From NCBI GenBank assembly GCA_035765895.1, contig DASTWL010000005.1, positions 1 to 32,150 on the forward strand: a stretch of DNA of 32,150 nucleotides, read 5' to 3'. The translations under genes were made by a program, and so were the position numbers. This stretch comes from Verrucomicrobiia bacterium. Lineage in GTDB: Bacteria > Verrucomicrobiota > Verrucomicrobiia > Limisphaerales > DSYF01. The notes under the pieces were generated by a model. It ran no database searches. It saw nothing but the letters and a program-made list of their open reading frames with translations, and was not told where the DNA came from. Each line of letters begins with the position of its first letter. Within the stretch, counting starts at the first letter, position 1. Shown here piece after piece: positions 1-7,254 of this stretch.

Positions 1-1416
1 GACATACATCTTCAGTGAGCTGTCGGGTGCGATGGTCAGGCCGTTTTGGCCGCTGATGCTGACATCGCCTGTGACGATGAAGGTCGCGTAGCCACCCATC
101 ACCAACACGTTTGCGTTATTGATGCTCGGAACCTGGTAAACAGCCGGATGGTCCGGGTCAGAGGAACCGTAGAGGATATAGTCGTAGTTGCCCGACGTGG
201 TCGCATAGTTTGTTTGTGTCAAGTCGCTGGAATATGTGTAAGTCGTGATGGGGTAGGTGTAGTTGGTTCCCGTGATCAGATTGTAGTAGTATTTGGTGCC
301 TTTCACCGTGACCGCCCCGACGTAAGTGCCCAAGGCCGGAGGCGTCTTGCTGCTGGTCGCTACCCACAGGACGTTAGTGACCATGCCCGCCGGAATGGGA
401 ACGGGAATCACACTTACGGTATTGTAGCTGAGGTTCGTCTGCACCCCTGTTGCGGGAGCCGGGGTGGGATACACATTCGTTGTGACGAGGAGTGTGTTGG
501 AGGTGACGGTATAGGTCGAGTAATCGGTGAATGTGGCCGGACCTGATTGTGGGGTTGCATAGCCGACATTCGGAATCGTGACCGATTCGAAGGTGAAATT
601 CATGTCGTCCGAGAAATAGTCGGGTGCAATTTGACCTTGGTTCATCTGCACCCACCAATAGGGCCCAACCCCGCCATTGGGGCCAACACTCACGGTGCCG
701 CCTGGCCCGACCGAAACGTGGCCGTAGATGTCGGCGTTGCCCACGTTGACTGCGTTTATGATGCTGTCATTGCTGGCCACGTCACCACTATTCCGGATTT
801 TCAAACGGTTGCCGCTCGGATACATGCCGCCGTTGCTGGCGTTCGTCGAGGTGGAATCAAAACTGTCCGTCATCACGTTGTTGCCATTCATGTCGATGGT
901 GTGCTTGGCCACCATGGCCATCATGAACAGGCTGCTCTTGCCGGCGGTAATCTTGACCGCGCGCTGGATGCCGCTGCTGCCTCCAGAACTGATCGTTCCG
1001 GCGGTGCTGGCGGCGAAAAACGTGGATTCGGGGCCCTTGGCCAACGAGGGATTGGAAATGTTGGCCACGGCAGAAACCGTTGGCGAAACCATGTTTGCCG
1101 CATCAATGGTCACCGTGTAGCCGGTGGTGGGCGTGACGGAGCGCGTCATGCTGTATTTGGTGGATCCGTCCCATTGCCAGCCGTCGGCGGTCAAATTGGT
1201 GGGGCTGGTATTCAAATGCTCCATGCCTTCCTCAATGCCGGCTTCCGTCACACCCATCGTGAGGTTCCACACCTGGGAGCGCACGCTGAGGTAATTTTGT
1301 TGTCGGGAATGCAGCAAATACCCCGCGATGCTGATCGAGAGGATGGTGCACAAAAACAGGGTTACGAGCAGGGCCATGCCCTTCTCGCCGGATTGGGGGA
1401 CGCGGGTGATTTTCAT
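1..1416 (-). CDS. PilX/GspK-like pilus assembly protein, C-terminus cut by window edge
   Basis: An open frame of 472 codons begins at ATG 1416-1414 and has no stop before base 1, so the gene is partial. The N-terminus is basic and then reads EKG|MALLVTLF followed by a single hydrophobic helix of about 20 residues, like a class III signal sequence. Position +5 is not Glu, as is usual for PilX/GspK proteins. The rest is a Ser/Thr/Asn/Gly-rich, predicted extracytoplasmic region with a beta-solenoid look. It follows the PilW-like gene by 8 bp and is the third gene of a V-W-X-like set. The likely role is a minor pilin or a surface protein carried by a type IV filament; the pilin helix is seen and the function is inferred. 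It could also be a large filament-associated adhesin. Confidence 0.75.
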   Translation of the reverse strand, partial: MKITRVPQSGEKGMALLVTLFLCTILSISIAGYLLHSRQQNYLSVRSQVWNLTMGVTEAGIEEGMEHLNTSPTNLTADGWQWDGSTKYSMTRSVTPTTGYTVTIDAANMVSPTVSAVANISNPSLAKGPESTFFAASTAGTISSGGSSGIQRAVKITAGKSSLFMMAMVAKHTIDMNGNNVMTDSFDSTSTNASNGGMYPSGNRLKIRNSGDVASNDSIINAVNVGNADIYGHVSVGPGGTVSVGPNGGVGPYWWVQMNQGQIAPDYFSDDMNFTFESVTIPNVGYATPQSGPATFTDYSTYTVTSNTLLVTTNVYPTPAPATGVQTNLSYNTVSVIPVPIPAGMVTNVLWVATSSKTPPALGTYVGAVTVKGTKYYYNLITGTNYTYPITTYTYSSDLTQTNYATTSGNYDYILYGSSDPDHPAVYQVPSINNANVLVMGGYATFIVTGDVSISGQNGLTIAPDSSLKMYV

Positions 1417-1424
1417 AATACGGC

Positions 1425-1967
1425 TTATGGTTTGTTGCGGAGGACGATTTGTGCGGTTTGAATGTTTTCGCTGTTGGTGACGCCGTTCGGCAGACTGCGC
1501 CCGGTCTTCCAGGTCAGGTAAACGACCTTGATCTGATTAACGTTGGTCGTCGGTGTGAAAGTTCCGTCTTGGGCATACGGGCGGCTGCCGACCCCGAACT
1601 GGATCAGGCTGCAGTTGTTTAGCAGCACGGTGGAAACGCTGTTTGACGTGCGCAGCAATTGTTTGGTGGAGTTGTTGATTGTATAGAGGACCTCGGCATT
1701 GTTGCGGTCCACGAGCCGCAAATAGCTGTTTGCGCTGTTGGTGTAGTCTTTGATCTGCCTTGCGCCCCGGATTTCGCGCGTCAGAGTGTCCACGGCTTCG
1801 CGGTTTTGCTGGTCCAGCACCGAGTAGTTGGAGAGGCCCTGAAAGCTGCGGAGGCTGAAGATATAAGCGGTCGCGACAGCGGCGCTGGCGAGTGAGAACA
1901 CGGCCACCGCAAACACCATCTCCAGCAGGGTCCAGCCCCGCGCTTTTCGCTTAAGCTTAATAAACAT
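1425..1967 (-). CDS. PilW/GspJ-like minor prepilin
   Basis: 180 residues. The prepilin peptidase site is clear: KARG|WTLLEM near residues 8-16, with Glu at +5 of the mature protein, followed by a hydrophobic helix (VFAVAVFSLASAAVATAY). Downstream, the sequence around 'QQNREAVDTLTREIRGARQI' resembles the start of the globular domain of PilW/GspJ proteins. The expected role is a minor pilin in the tip complex of a type IV pilus or type II secretion pseudopilus in the inner membrane and periplasm. The ATG at 1967 lies inside the 3' end of the PilV-like gene (11-bp overlap), so the two are probably translated together. The family assignment to PilW rather than GspJ is by order and length only. 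Confidence 0.8.
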   Translation of the reverse strand: MFIKLKRKARGWTLLEMVFAVAVFSLASAAVATAYIFSLRSFQGLSNYSVLDQQNREAVDTLTREIRGARQIKDYTNSANSYLRLVDRNNAEVLYTINNSTKQLLRTSNSVSTVLLNNCSLIQFGVGSRPYAQDGTFTPTTNVNQIKVVYLTWKTGRSLPNGVTNSENIQTAQIVLRNKP

Positions 1968-2409
1968 ACGGTTGGAGGTAGTTCTGCATGCCGTCCTTCG
2001 CCACGAAGGTGGAGGCGCTGCGTGTATGGCTGATGCCCTTGCTCGTCCAGTTGAGGGTGACCGTCATCATTCGCATGTTCGTCGAATAAGAGGCGGTAAA
2101 GGGCACGCTCGCGATGGTGACCTTGCCCGTATAAACCACTCCAGAACTGCTGGATTGGGGGTCGTATTGCTCCGTGAAGTCTGGATTGAACGTGGCGAGG
2201 TTGTCCCAATTGCAGAGGCGGATCATTTCCGTCCGCTGCGACAGAATCTGCGTTGCCCGCTGATTTTCGCGTGCCGTTTGGATGGTGAAAAAGCCGTTGG
2301 CGAGGGCGCCCATCAGTCCTCCCATGCAGACGGCAAGAATGGCCACGGAAAAGACCACTTCCGCCAGGGTCATGCCCGCTTCTGATTTGACTATGAGTTT
2401 TAGTTTCAT
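1957..2409 (-). CDS. PilV/GspI-like minor prepilin
   Basis: 150 residues. A short basic leader (MKLKLIVKSEAG) is followed by MTLAEVVFSVAILAV, with the peptidase site after Gly12 and Glu at mature +5, the hallmark of type IV prepilins. The helix continues as 'CMGGLMGALANGFFTIQTAREN', typical of the PilV/GspI group. It is the first gene of a leftward three-gene set (V-, W-, X-like) and is divergent from the lipid kinase gene across 251 bp. The likely role is a minor pilin initiating or capping a type IV filament. No major pilin or assembly ATPase is adjacent within the window; an ATPase and GspF-like proteins are encoded about 8-11 kb to the right. Confidence 0.8.
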   Translation of the reverse strand: MKLKLIVKSEAGMTLAEVVFSVAILAVCMGGLMGALANGFFTIQTARENQRATQILSQRTEMIRLCNWDNLATFNPDFTEQYDPQSSSSGVVYTGKVTIASVPFTASYSTNMRMMTVTLNWTSKGISHTRSASTFVAKDGMQNYLQPYVY

Positions 2410-2660
2410 TCGGCCGTTAAAACTGCCCCGGTTTGGGCGACCATCACATCGAGACTTGCCGCCGCATTAGAATGCAAAAGCAGGCCGCGTGCCGCCCGTC
2501 ATCAGCCGCGTTCCGGCCGTGGTTCGTGGAGGTGCGTTTCCAAGGGATTTGCCGGTGTCCCGACACGGTCCAAATGTGTCTCGTTTTGAGCGTATCCTTG
2601 CCCGGCAGCCCGCCGTTGAATCTCCTAGACTCCCAGGGGGGATAATCCCGATTCTCAATC

Positions 2661-3551
2661 ATGCGCATCTGCGTTGTGTTCAATCCGGTGGCCAAAGGGG
2701 ACAAGGCCCGCCGCTTTCGCGCACACTTGGACGACATTGCGCGCGATGCCGTCTTGAAACTGACCCGTAGCGCGGGCGATGCCAAAAAGCTGGCGGCGGA
2801 AGCGGTGGCGGAGGGGTTCGACACCGTCGTGGCCGCGGGCGGGGACGGCACGCTTAACGAAGTGCTCAACGGCCTGGGCGCGGTTCCGGACGGTTTTGAG
2901 CGGGCGCGGCTGGGCGTTTTGCCGCTGGGGACGGTCAATGTTTTTGCGCGTGAACTCGGGATTCCCACCCGCCTGAATCAGGCGTGGGAACTGATTCTCC
3001 GGGGCCGGGAAGCGCGGATTGATTTGCCCAAGGTCGAGTTTATCGAAGCCGGCGTCGGGCAGACACGCTGGTTTGCCCAACTGGCGGGCGCCGGGCTGGA
3101 CGCGCGGGCCATCGAACTCGTGGACTGGCGCCTCAAGAAAAAGTTCGGCCCGCTCGCCTACGTGTATGCCGGACTGAAGGCGCTGACCGAATCCAAACCC
3201 AAGTTGCAGGTGAAAGCCGGTGACGGGGAGTTCACCGGGGAATTAGTTTTGGTGGGTAATGGCCGGCTCTACGGCGGCGATTATCGGCTGTTCCATCCGG
3301 CGCAAATGGACGACGGCCGGCTTGATGTCTGCGTTTTTCCCCGGGTCAGCTTTCTGACCCTTTTGAAGTGCGCCGTGCCGTTGCTGGCATTTCACCGGCT
3401 CCCCGAAAGCGCCGTGCGGCGATTCCAAGCGGAACGCTTTACCCTGAACGGACCCGTGCCGGGTTCTTTCGAACTGGACGGTGAGTTGGTCGGCAAGCTG
3501 CCGGCGACGTTTTCGATTGAGCCGCGCCGGTTGCGTGTCATCGTCCCGTAA
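2661..3551 (+). CDS. Diacylglycerol kinase family lipid kinase (YegS/DagK-like)
   Basis: 296 residues, the normal length for the family. The N-terminus has the beta strand MRICVVFNPVAKGDKA, and the nucleotide-binding GGDGT motif falls at residues 60-64, followed by LNEVLNGL. 'LGVLPLGTVNVFARELGI' (about residues 93-110) matches the conserved G(T)xNxFA(R)xLG segment. The C-terminal half is the beta-rich domain with 'ELDGELVGKLPATFSI', like the usual DGE motif. The family phosphorylates diacylglycerol or related lipids with ATP at the cytoplasmic face of the membrane. The exact substrate (diacylglycerol, sphingoid base or other) cannot be read from the sequence. The gene stands alone: it is divergent from the prepilin set and converges with the next gene, the two ends being 15 bp apart. 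Confidence 0.9.
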   Translation: MRICVVFNPVAKGDKARRFRAHLDDIARDAVLKLTRSAGDAKKLAAEAVAEGFDTVVAAGGDGTLNEVLNGLGAVPDGFERARLGVLPLGTVNVFARELGIPTRLNQAWELILRGREARIDLPKVEFIEAGVGQTRWFAQLAGAGLDARAIELVDWRLKKKFGPLAYVYAGLKALTESKPKLQVKAGDGEFTGELVLVGNGRLYGGDYRLFHPAQMDDGRLDVCVFPRVSFLTLLKCAVPLLAFHRLPESAVRRFQAERFTLNGPVPGSFELDGELVGKLPATFSIEPRRLRVIVP

Positions 3552-3566
3552 GTTGTGCCGGGCGAT

Positions 3567-4250
3567 TTACCGCGAATGCGATCGCTGTGGGCGCGGCGGC
3601 GGGGATTGCCCCTGGCCTTCCCGCGGACGTTGAATCTGGCGCAGGGCCCGTCGCAATTGATCCAGTTCCCGCTCGTCCTCAATCTTCTGCCGTTCGACCA
3701 GTTCGAGCGTTTCGAGGAGTTCATCAAGTTCCTCCATCACCTTTTTCAAGCTTTCCGTGATGCGATACACATCCTCAATCGCTTCGCCAATGGCTGATGA
3801 CGCAGGTGCGGGAGCGGGCGGTGGCGGCGGGGGGCGGCTGCCGCGGGGTTCGGGCGGGCGCGCTGGCGGCGGGGGGGAGACGAATTCGGCGATTGGCTGG
3901 TCATCGCCTGCGGGCCGATCGTCCTCCTCGATTGTCTCGGGGAGCGGGTTTTCCGGCAGTTCATCGGACGCCGGAAAGGGCGCCTCGCCGGCTGGTTCGA
4001 CTTCGTGAAAGGGCGTCGCCTCGTCAGCGTCGGTGGCCTCGGGCCCTGCGGCATAGGCTTCAGCGGCGTCAGTCGGCTCAACTGCCATGGGACCTCCCTC
4101 TGGTGCGGGCGTCGGCTCTTCGGAACCCTGCCCCGGGCCGCGACGGCGGGGGCGGCCGCGTCCGCCGCGGCTGCCGCGCCGCCGGCGCCGCTTTTGTGGG
4201 TCCAAGGCTTCGCCGGTTCCACCGGAACTCGATTGATTCTCGTCAGACAT
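3567..4250 (-). CDS. Low-complexity charged protein with C-terminal coiled coil, function unknown
   Basis: 227 residues from the ATG at 4250 (MSDENQSSSGG). The frame is open further upstream, but that extension would run into the divergent sulfatase gene, so the later start is preferred. Three zones are visible: a strongly basic Arg/Gly-rich patch (about residues 18-40, KRRRRRGSRGGRGRPRRRG), an acidic Ala/Glu/Pro-rich middle with a proline run (PPPPPAPAPA), and a C-terminal heptad-rich helix (about residues 165-205, 'ESLKKVMEELDELLETLELV') likely to form a coiled coil. No family is recognised. The basic patch could bind RNA, DNA or phospholipid; that is inference. It is divergent from the sulfatase and convergent with the lipid kinase. 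Confidence 0.6.
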   Translation of the reverse strand: MSDENQSSSGGTGEALDPQKRRRRRGSRGGRGRPRRRGPGQGSEEPTPAPEGGPMAVEPTDAAEAYAAGPEATDADEATPFHEVEPAGEAPFPASDELPENPLPETIEEDDRPAGDDQPIAEFVSPPPPARPPEPRGSRPPPPPPAPAPASSAIGEAIEDVYRITESLKKVMEELDELLETLELVERQKIEDERELDQLRRALRQIQRPREGQGQSPPPRPQRSHSR

Positions 4251-4331
4251 TCGTCCGAACACGTTGCCCGGAAGCCGGTCAAATGCAATGGAAAATGGCA
4301 AGGCCGCCGGCGTTGGTTGGGTTTTTCGTTG

Positions 4332-4349
4332 AACCGCCCGGCGGCGGTT
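4332..4349. promoter_or_regulatory. GC-rich inverted repeat just upstream of the sulfatase start
   Basis: AACCGCC-CGGC-GGCGGTT forms a perfect 7-bp-arm inverted repeat ending 7 bases before the first ATG of the sulfatase gene, within the 106-bp divergent region. It could be an operator for a dimeric regulator or a 5' mRNA hairpin that masks initiation. There is no T-run, so it is not a terminator. Confidence 0.3.
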
Positions 4350-4356
4350 TCGCAAG

Positions 4357-5844
4357 ATGGAAAAACTCATGAGAAACGCGCGATCAATGCGAGTCGGCGG
4401 TGGATTATGGACGGCCATTGCCGTGTATGCGGTGGCGGTGCTGCCGGGTGTGGGCCAGCCCGCCGGTTCCGTCCATCTGCCGCCACCTCCTGCCGGTCCT
4501 GCGCATCCGAACATCATTCTCATCGTGGCGGATGATTTGGGCTACGGCGACCTCGGATGCTACGGCCAGGAGAAGATTCGGACGCCAAACCTTGACCGGC
4601 TGGCCGCCGCCGGCACGCGCTTCACCAGTTTTTATGCGGGCAGCACCGTGTGCGCGCCGTCGCGTTCCTGTTTGATGACGGGGCAACACACCGGCCACAC
4701 GCGCATCCGGGGCAACGCCAAAGGCGCCACGCTGGCGCCGGATGACGTGACACTGGCGATGGTCCTGCAGGAGGCCGGCTACAAGACCGGCATGATTGGC
4801 AAATGGAGCCTGGGTGGGGAAGGCACTCCCGGACAGCCGGGCGCAAAGGGGTTTGATGATTTTGTGGGTTACCTCGACCAGACGCGGGCCCATGATTATT
4901 ACGCGCCTTATCTGGACCGCTTCGATCACGCAGATGGCGAGCGTCACATCGAGTTTCCGAAGAATTTTTCCGGTGCCAAAGGCATCTACTTTCCCGACGT
5001 GTTCAACAAGGCGGCCTTGAATTTCATCCGCATCAACAAGCCTGATCCGTTCAACAAGGAGCGGCCGTTCTTTCTGTATCTGCCCTACACCCTGCCGCAC
5101 GCGAACAACGAACTGGGCCGTCAGACCGGCAACGGCATGGAAGTGCCGGATGACCAGCCCTATGCCGCTCAGCCGTGGCCGCAGCCGGAAAAAAACAAGG
5201 CCGCCATGATCACCCGCCTCGACAAATACGTTGGCGAAATCATGGTCCGCCTCCAGCAATATCACCAGGAATCGAACACGCTGATTTTGTTCACGAGCGA
5301 CAACGGACCGCACGCGGAAGGCGGCGTGGATCCGGAATTTTTCCACAGCGCCGGACCGTTTCGCGGCCTCAAGCGCGACCTTTATGAAGGCGGCATTCGG
5401 GTGCCGCTCATTGCGGTCTGGCCGGGCCGGATTCCAGCCGGGCGCGTCAGCGACGAAACGTGGGCGTTCTGGGACTTGTTTTCCACGCTGGCCGACGTGG
5501 CTGGCGCGCGTCTGCCCCAAGCGACTGACGGTCTGTCTTATCTGCCCACGCTTTTGAATCAGACCCAGACCAATCGTCACGAATTCTTCTATTGGGAATT
5601 TCACGAACGCGGCTTCAAACAGGCCGTTCGCATGGGCGATTGGAAGGCCGTGCGGCTTACCGCAAACGGCCCGCTGGAACTCTACAACTTGACCCCGGAT
5701 CCCGGCGAAACCCGGAACGTTGCCGCGGATCATCCCGAAATCATCACGCGGATTGAAGCGTATTTGAAAACGGCCCGGACGGATTCGCCACAATGGCCCA
5801 TTCAAGCGCGGCCGCCCAAAAAGCAACCAGCCCACGCGAATTGA
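4357..5844 (+). CDS. Exported sulfatase (formylglycine-dependent, alkaline-phosphatase superfamily)
   Basis: 495 residues. After an N-terminal hydrophobic segment (about residues 14-35, a likely signal peptide) comes the sulfatase core: 'PNIILIVADDLGYGDLGCYG' with the metal-binding Asp pair at 59-60, then the signature C99-A-P-S-R103, whose Cys is converted to formylglycine, followed by LMTGQHTGHTRIRGN. Further motifs are 'MIGKWSLGG' and 'FTSDNGPHAEGG', which supplies the other metal ligands. The family hydrolyses sulfate esters, commonly on polysaccharides, in the periplasm or outside. The substrate cannot be told. In-frame ATGs at 4369 and 4387 are alternative starts; 4369 has a GGA eight bases upstream and a good basic n-region. 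No formylglycine-generating enzyme is encoded in the window. Confidence 0.92.
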   Translation: MEKLMRNARSMRVGGGLWTAIAVYAVAVLPGVGQPAGSVHLPPPPAGPAHPNIILIVADDLGYGDLGCYGQEKIRTPNLDRLAAAGTRFTSFYAGSTVCAPSRSCLMTGQHTGHTRIRGNAKGATLAPDDVTLAMVLQEAGYKTGMIGKWSLGGEGTPGQPGAKGFDDFVGYLDQTRAHDYYAPYLDRFDHADGERHIEFPKNFSGAKGIYFPDVFNKAALNFIRINKPDPFNKERPFFLYLPYTLPHANNELGRQTGNGMEVPDDQPYAAQPWPQPEKNKAAMITRLDKYVGEIMVRLQQYHQESNTLILFTSDNGPHAEGGVDPEFFHSAGPFRGLKRDLYEGGIRVPLIAVWPGRIPAGRVSDETWAFWDLFSTLADVAGARLPQATDGLSYLPTLLNQTQTNRHEFFYWEFHERGFKQAVRMGDWKAVRLTANGPLELYNLTPDPGETRNVAADHPEIITRIEAYLKTARTDSPQWPIQARPPKKQPAHAN

Positions 5845-5902
5845 GTGGCGTTTGTCGGGCCGGGCGCCCGCATGATTTCAGCCGTTTCATTTGTTCCCGC
5901 GC

Positions 5903-5931
5903 TCGACCCCGTGGCCGGCATCCCCTAGATT
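5903..5931 (+). promoter_or_regulatory. Possible sigma70-like promoter for the MFS gene
   Basis: TCGACC (5903-5908) and TAGATT (5926-5931) are 17 bp apart, placing a start site near 5938, about 16 bases before the ATG at 5954. Each box matches consensus at four positions. The position also argues against the upstream in-frame ATG at 5891. Confidence 0.3.
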
Positions 5932-5953
5932 CCGCGCGCGCCTGCCGCGCGAC

Positions 5954-7246
5954 ATGAGTTCAGCCCCCGCACAACCCGGCCCTGCCGACTCCTCGGACCC
6001 GTATCTGGTGCTCCGGAACCCCAACGTATTTCGTTACCTCATTGGCCGGTTCATTGCCAACTTCGGCCAGCAAATGTTCGTCGTCGCGCTCGGCTGGGAA
6101 GTTTACGAGCGCACGCATTCGCCGTTCGCGCTCGGCCTCGTCGGGCTGACGCAAATCCTGCCCATGTTCCTGTTCACGCTCGCGGCGGGACATCTGGCCG
6201 ACCATCACAGCCGGAAGCGAATCATCATTTTCACCGCCTCGCTGCTGGCTCTGGCGAACGTGGGTCTCGCCCTTATTTCCGCGTGGCAGGCGCCCGTGCC
6301 GTTGATTTACCTCTGCCTGCTCGTGGCCGGTTCGGCGCGGACCTTTATGGGCGCCGCCATCGCCTCGTTCCTGCCGCAACTCGTCGAACGCAACCTGTTC
6401 GCGCGCGCCGTGACGTGGAACAGCGGCCTCTTTCAGGCGTCCTGCATCCTGGGGCTTTCGCTGGGCGGCGTTTTAATCAATCTGTTCGGCCACCACGCCT
6501 GGCCGATTTACGTGATCAACGCACTGGCGGCGCTTTCGTTTTGCGGGTTTTTGGGTTTTATCCACCTGCGGCCCACGGTGACGAGCCGCGAACCGATGAC
6601 GCTCAAGAACCTGCTGACCGGGTTCAGTTTCGTTTTTTCGAGCCGGATCATTCTTGGGATCATCACGCTCGACATGTTTGCCGTGCTCCTGGGCGGCGCG
6701 ACGGCGTTGCTGCCCATTTATGCGAAGGAAATTCTGCACGTCGGCCCGCAGGGGCTGGGTATTTTACAGGCCGCGCTGCCCTTCGGCTCGGTCGTCTGCG
6801 CCTTCTATCTCGCTCATCGTCCGCCGCTGCAGAAGGCAGGCCGCGCGTTGCTGTGGGCCGTGGTCTGCTTCGGGCTCGCCACCATCGGCTTTGGCCTGTC
6901 GCAATGGTTCTGGCTGTCCCTGGCGATGCTGGTCGCCTGCGGCATGGCCGACAATGTCAGCGTCGTGGTCCGCCACACGCTGGTGCAGACATTGACGCCG
7001 GATGAAAAGCGGGGGCGCGTTTCGGCGGTCAACAACCTCTTCATCGGCACGTCGAACGAACTGGGCGAGTTTGAATCGGGTTCCGTCGCGAAGTTGTGCG
7101 GCCCGATGCTCGGGTATTCCAATGCCGTCGGCGCGATGATTTCCGTCGTTGCCGGCGGCGTGGGCACCATGATTGTGGTCGGCGTCGTGGCGTGGTTGTG
7201 GCCGGAAATCCGCCGTTACGGACGGCTGGATCAGTTCACGAATTAG
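5954..7246 (+). CDS. MFS transporter (MFS_3 / EntS-like efflux family)
   Basis: 430 residues from ATG 5954 (MSSAPAQP). An upstream in-frame ATG at 5891 would add 21 Arg/Pro-rich residues unlike an MFS N-terminus and would precede the putative promoter. About 12 hydrophobic helices are visible. The loop between helices 2 and 3 reads 'AGHLADHHSRKRI', the G-x-L-A-D-x-x-x-R-R/K signature of the superfamily. 'NPNVFRYLIGRFIANFGQQM' at the start and 'PDEKRGRVSAVNNLFIGTSNELGEFESG' in the second half match the MFS_3 type, which contains exporters such as EntS. The substrate is unknown. The gene ends 8 bp from the convergent ABC permease gene, and no hairpin terminator was seen between them. Confidence 0.88.
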   Translation: MSSAPAQPGPADSSDPYLVLRNPNVFRYLIGRFIANFGQQMFVVALGWEVYERTHSPFALGLVGLTQILPMFLFTLAAGHLADHHSRKRIIIFTASLLALANVGLALISAWQAPVPLIYLCLLVAGSARTFMGAAIASFLPQLVERNLFARAVTWNSGLFQASCILGLSLGGVLINLFGHHAWPIYVINALAALSFCGFLGFIHLRPTVTSREPMTLKNLLTGFSFVFSSRIILGIITLDMFAVLLGGATALLPIYAKEILHVGPQGLGILQAALPFGSVVCAFYLAHRPPLQKAGRALLWAVVCFGLATIGFGLSQWFWLSLAMLVACGMADNVSVVVRHTLVQTLTPDEKRGRVSAVNNLFIGTSNELGEFESGSVAKLCGPMLGYSNAVGAMISVVAGGVGTMIVVGVVAWLWPEIRRYGRLDQFTN

Positions 7247-7254
7247 CGGTGGTT

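Noticed and set aside
2636-2652. GGGAT-A-ATCCC palindrome and GATAAT before the lipid kinase gene, considered as operator/promoter
   Set aside because: Arms are only 5 bp and the best -35 partner (TTGAAT, 2616-2621) is 19 bp away. Too weak to list.
5856-5871. GC-rich palindrome CGGGCGCCCG after the sulfatase gene, considered as a terminator
   Set aside because: Only a short self-complementary stretch with no T-run; it is common by chance in this GC-rich DNA.
5891-5953. Upstream start for the MFS gene
   Set aside because: The added 21 residues are Arg/Pro-rich and unlike MFS N-termini, and the putative promoter lies within that stretch.
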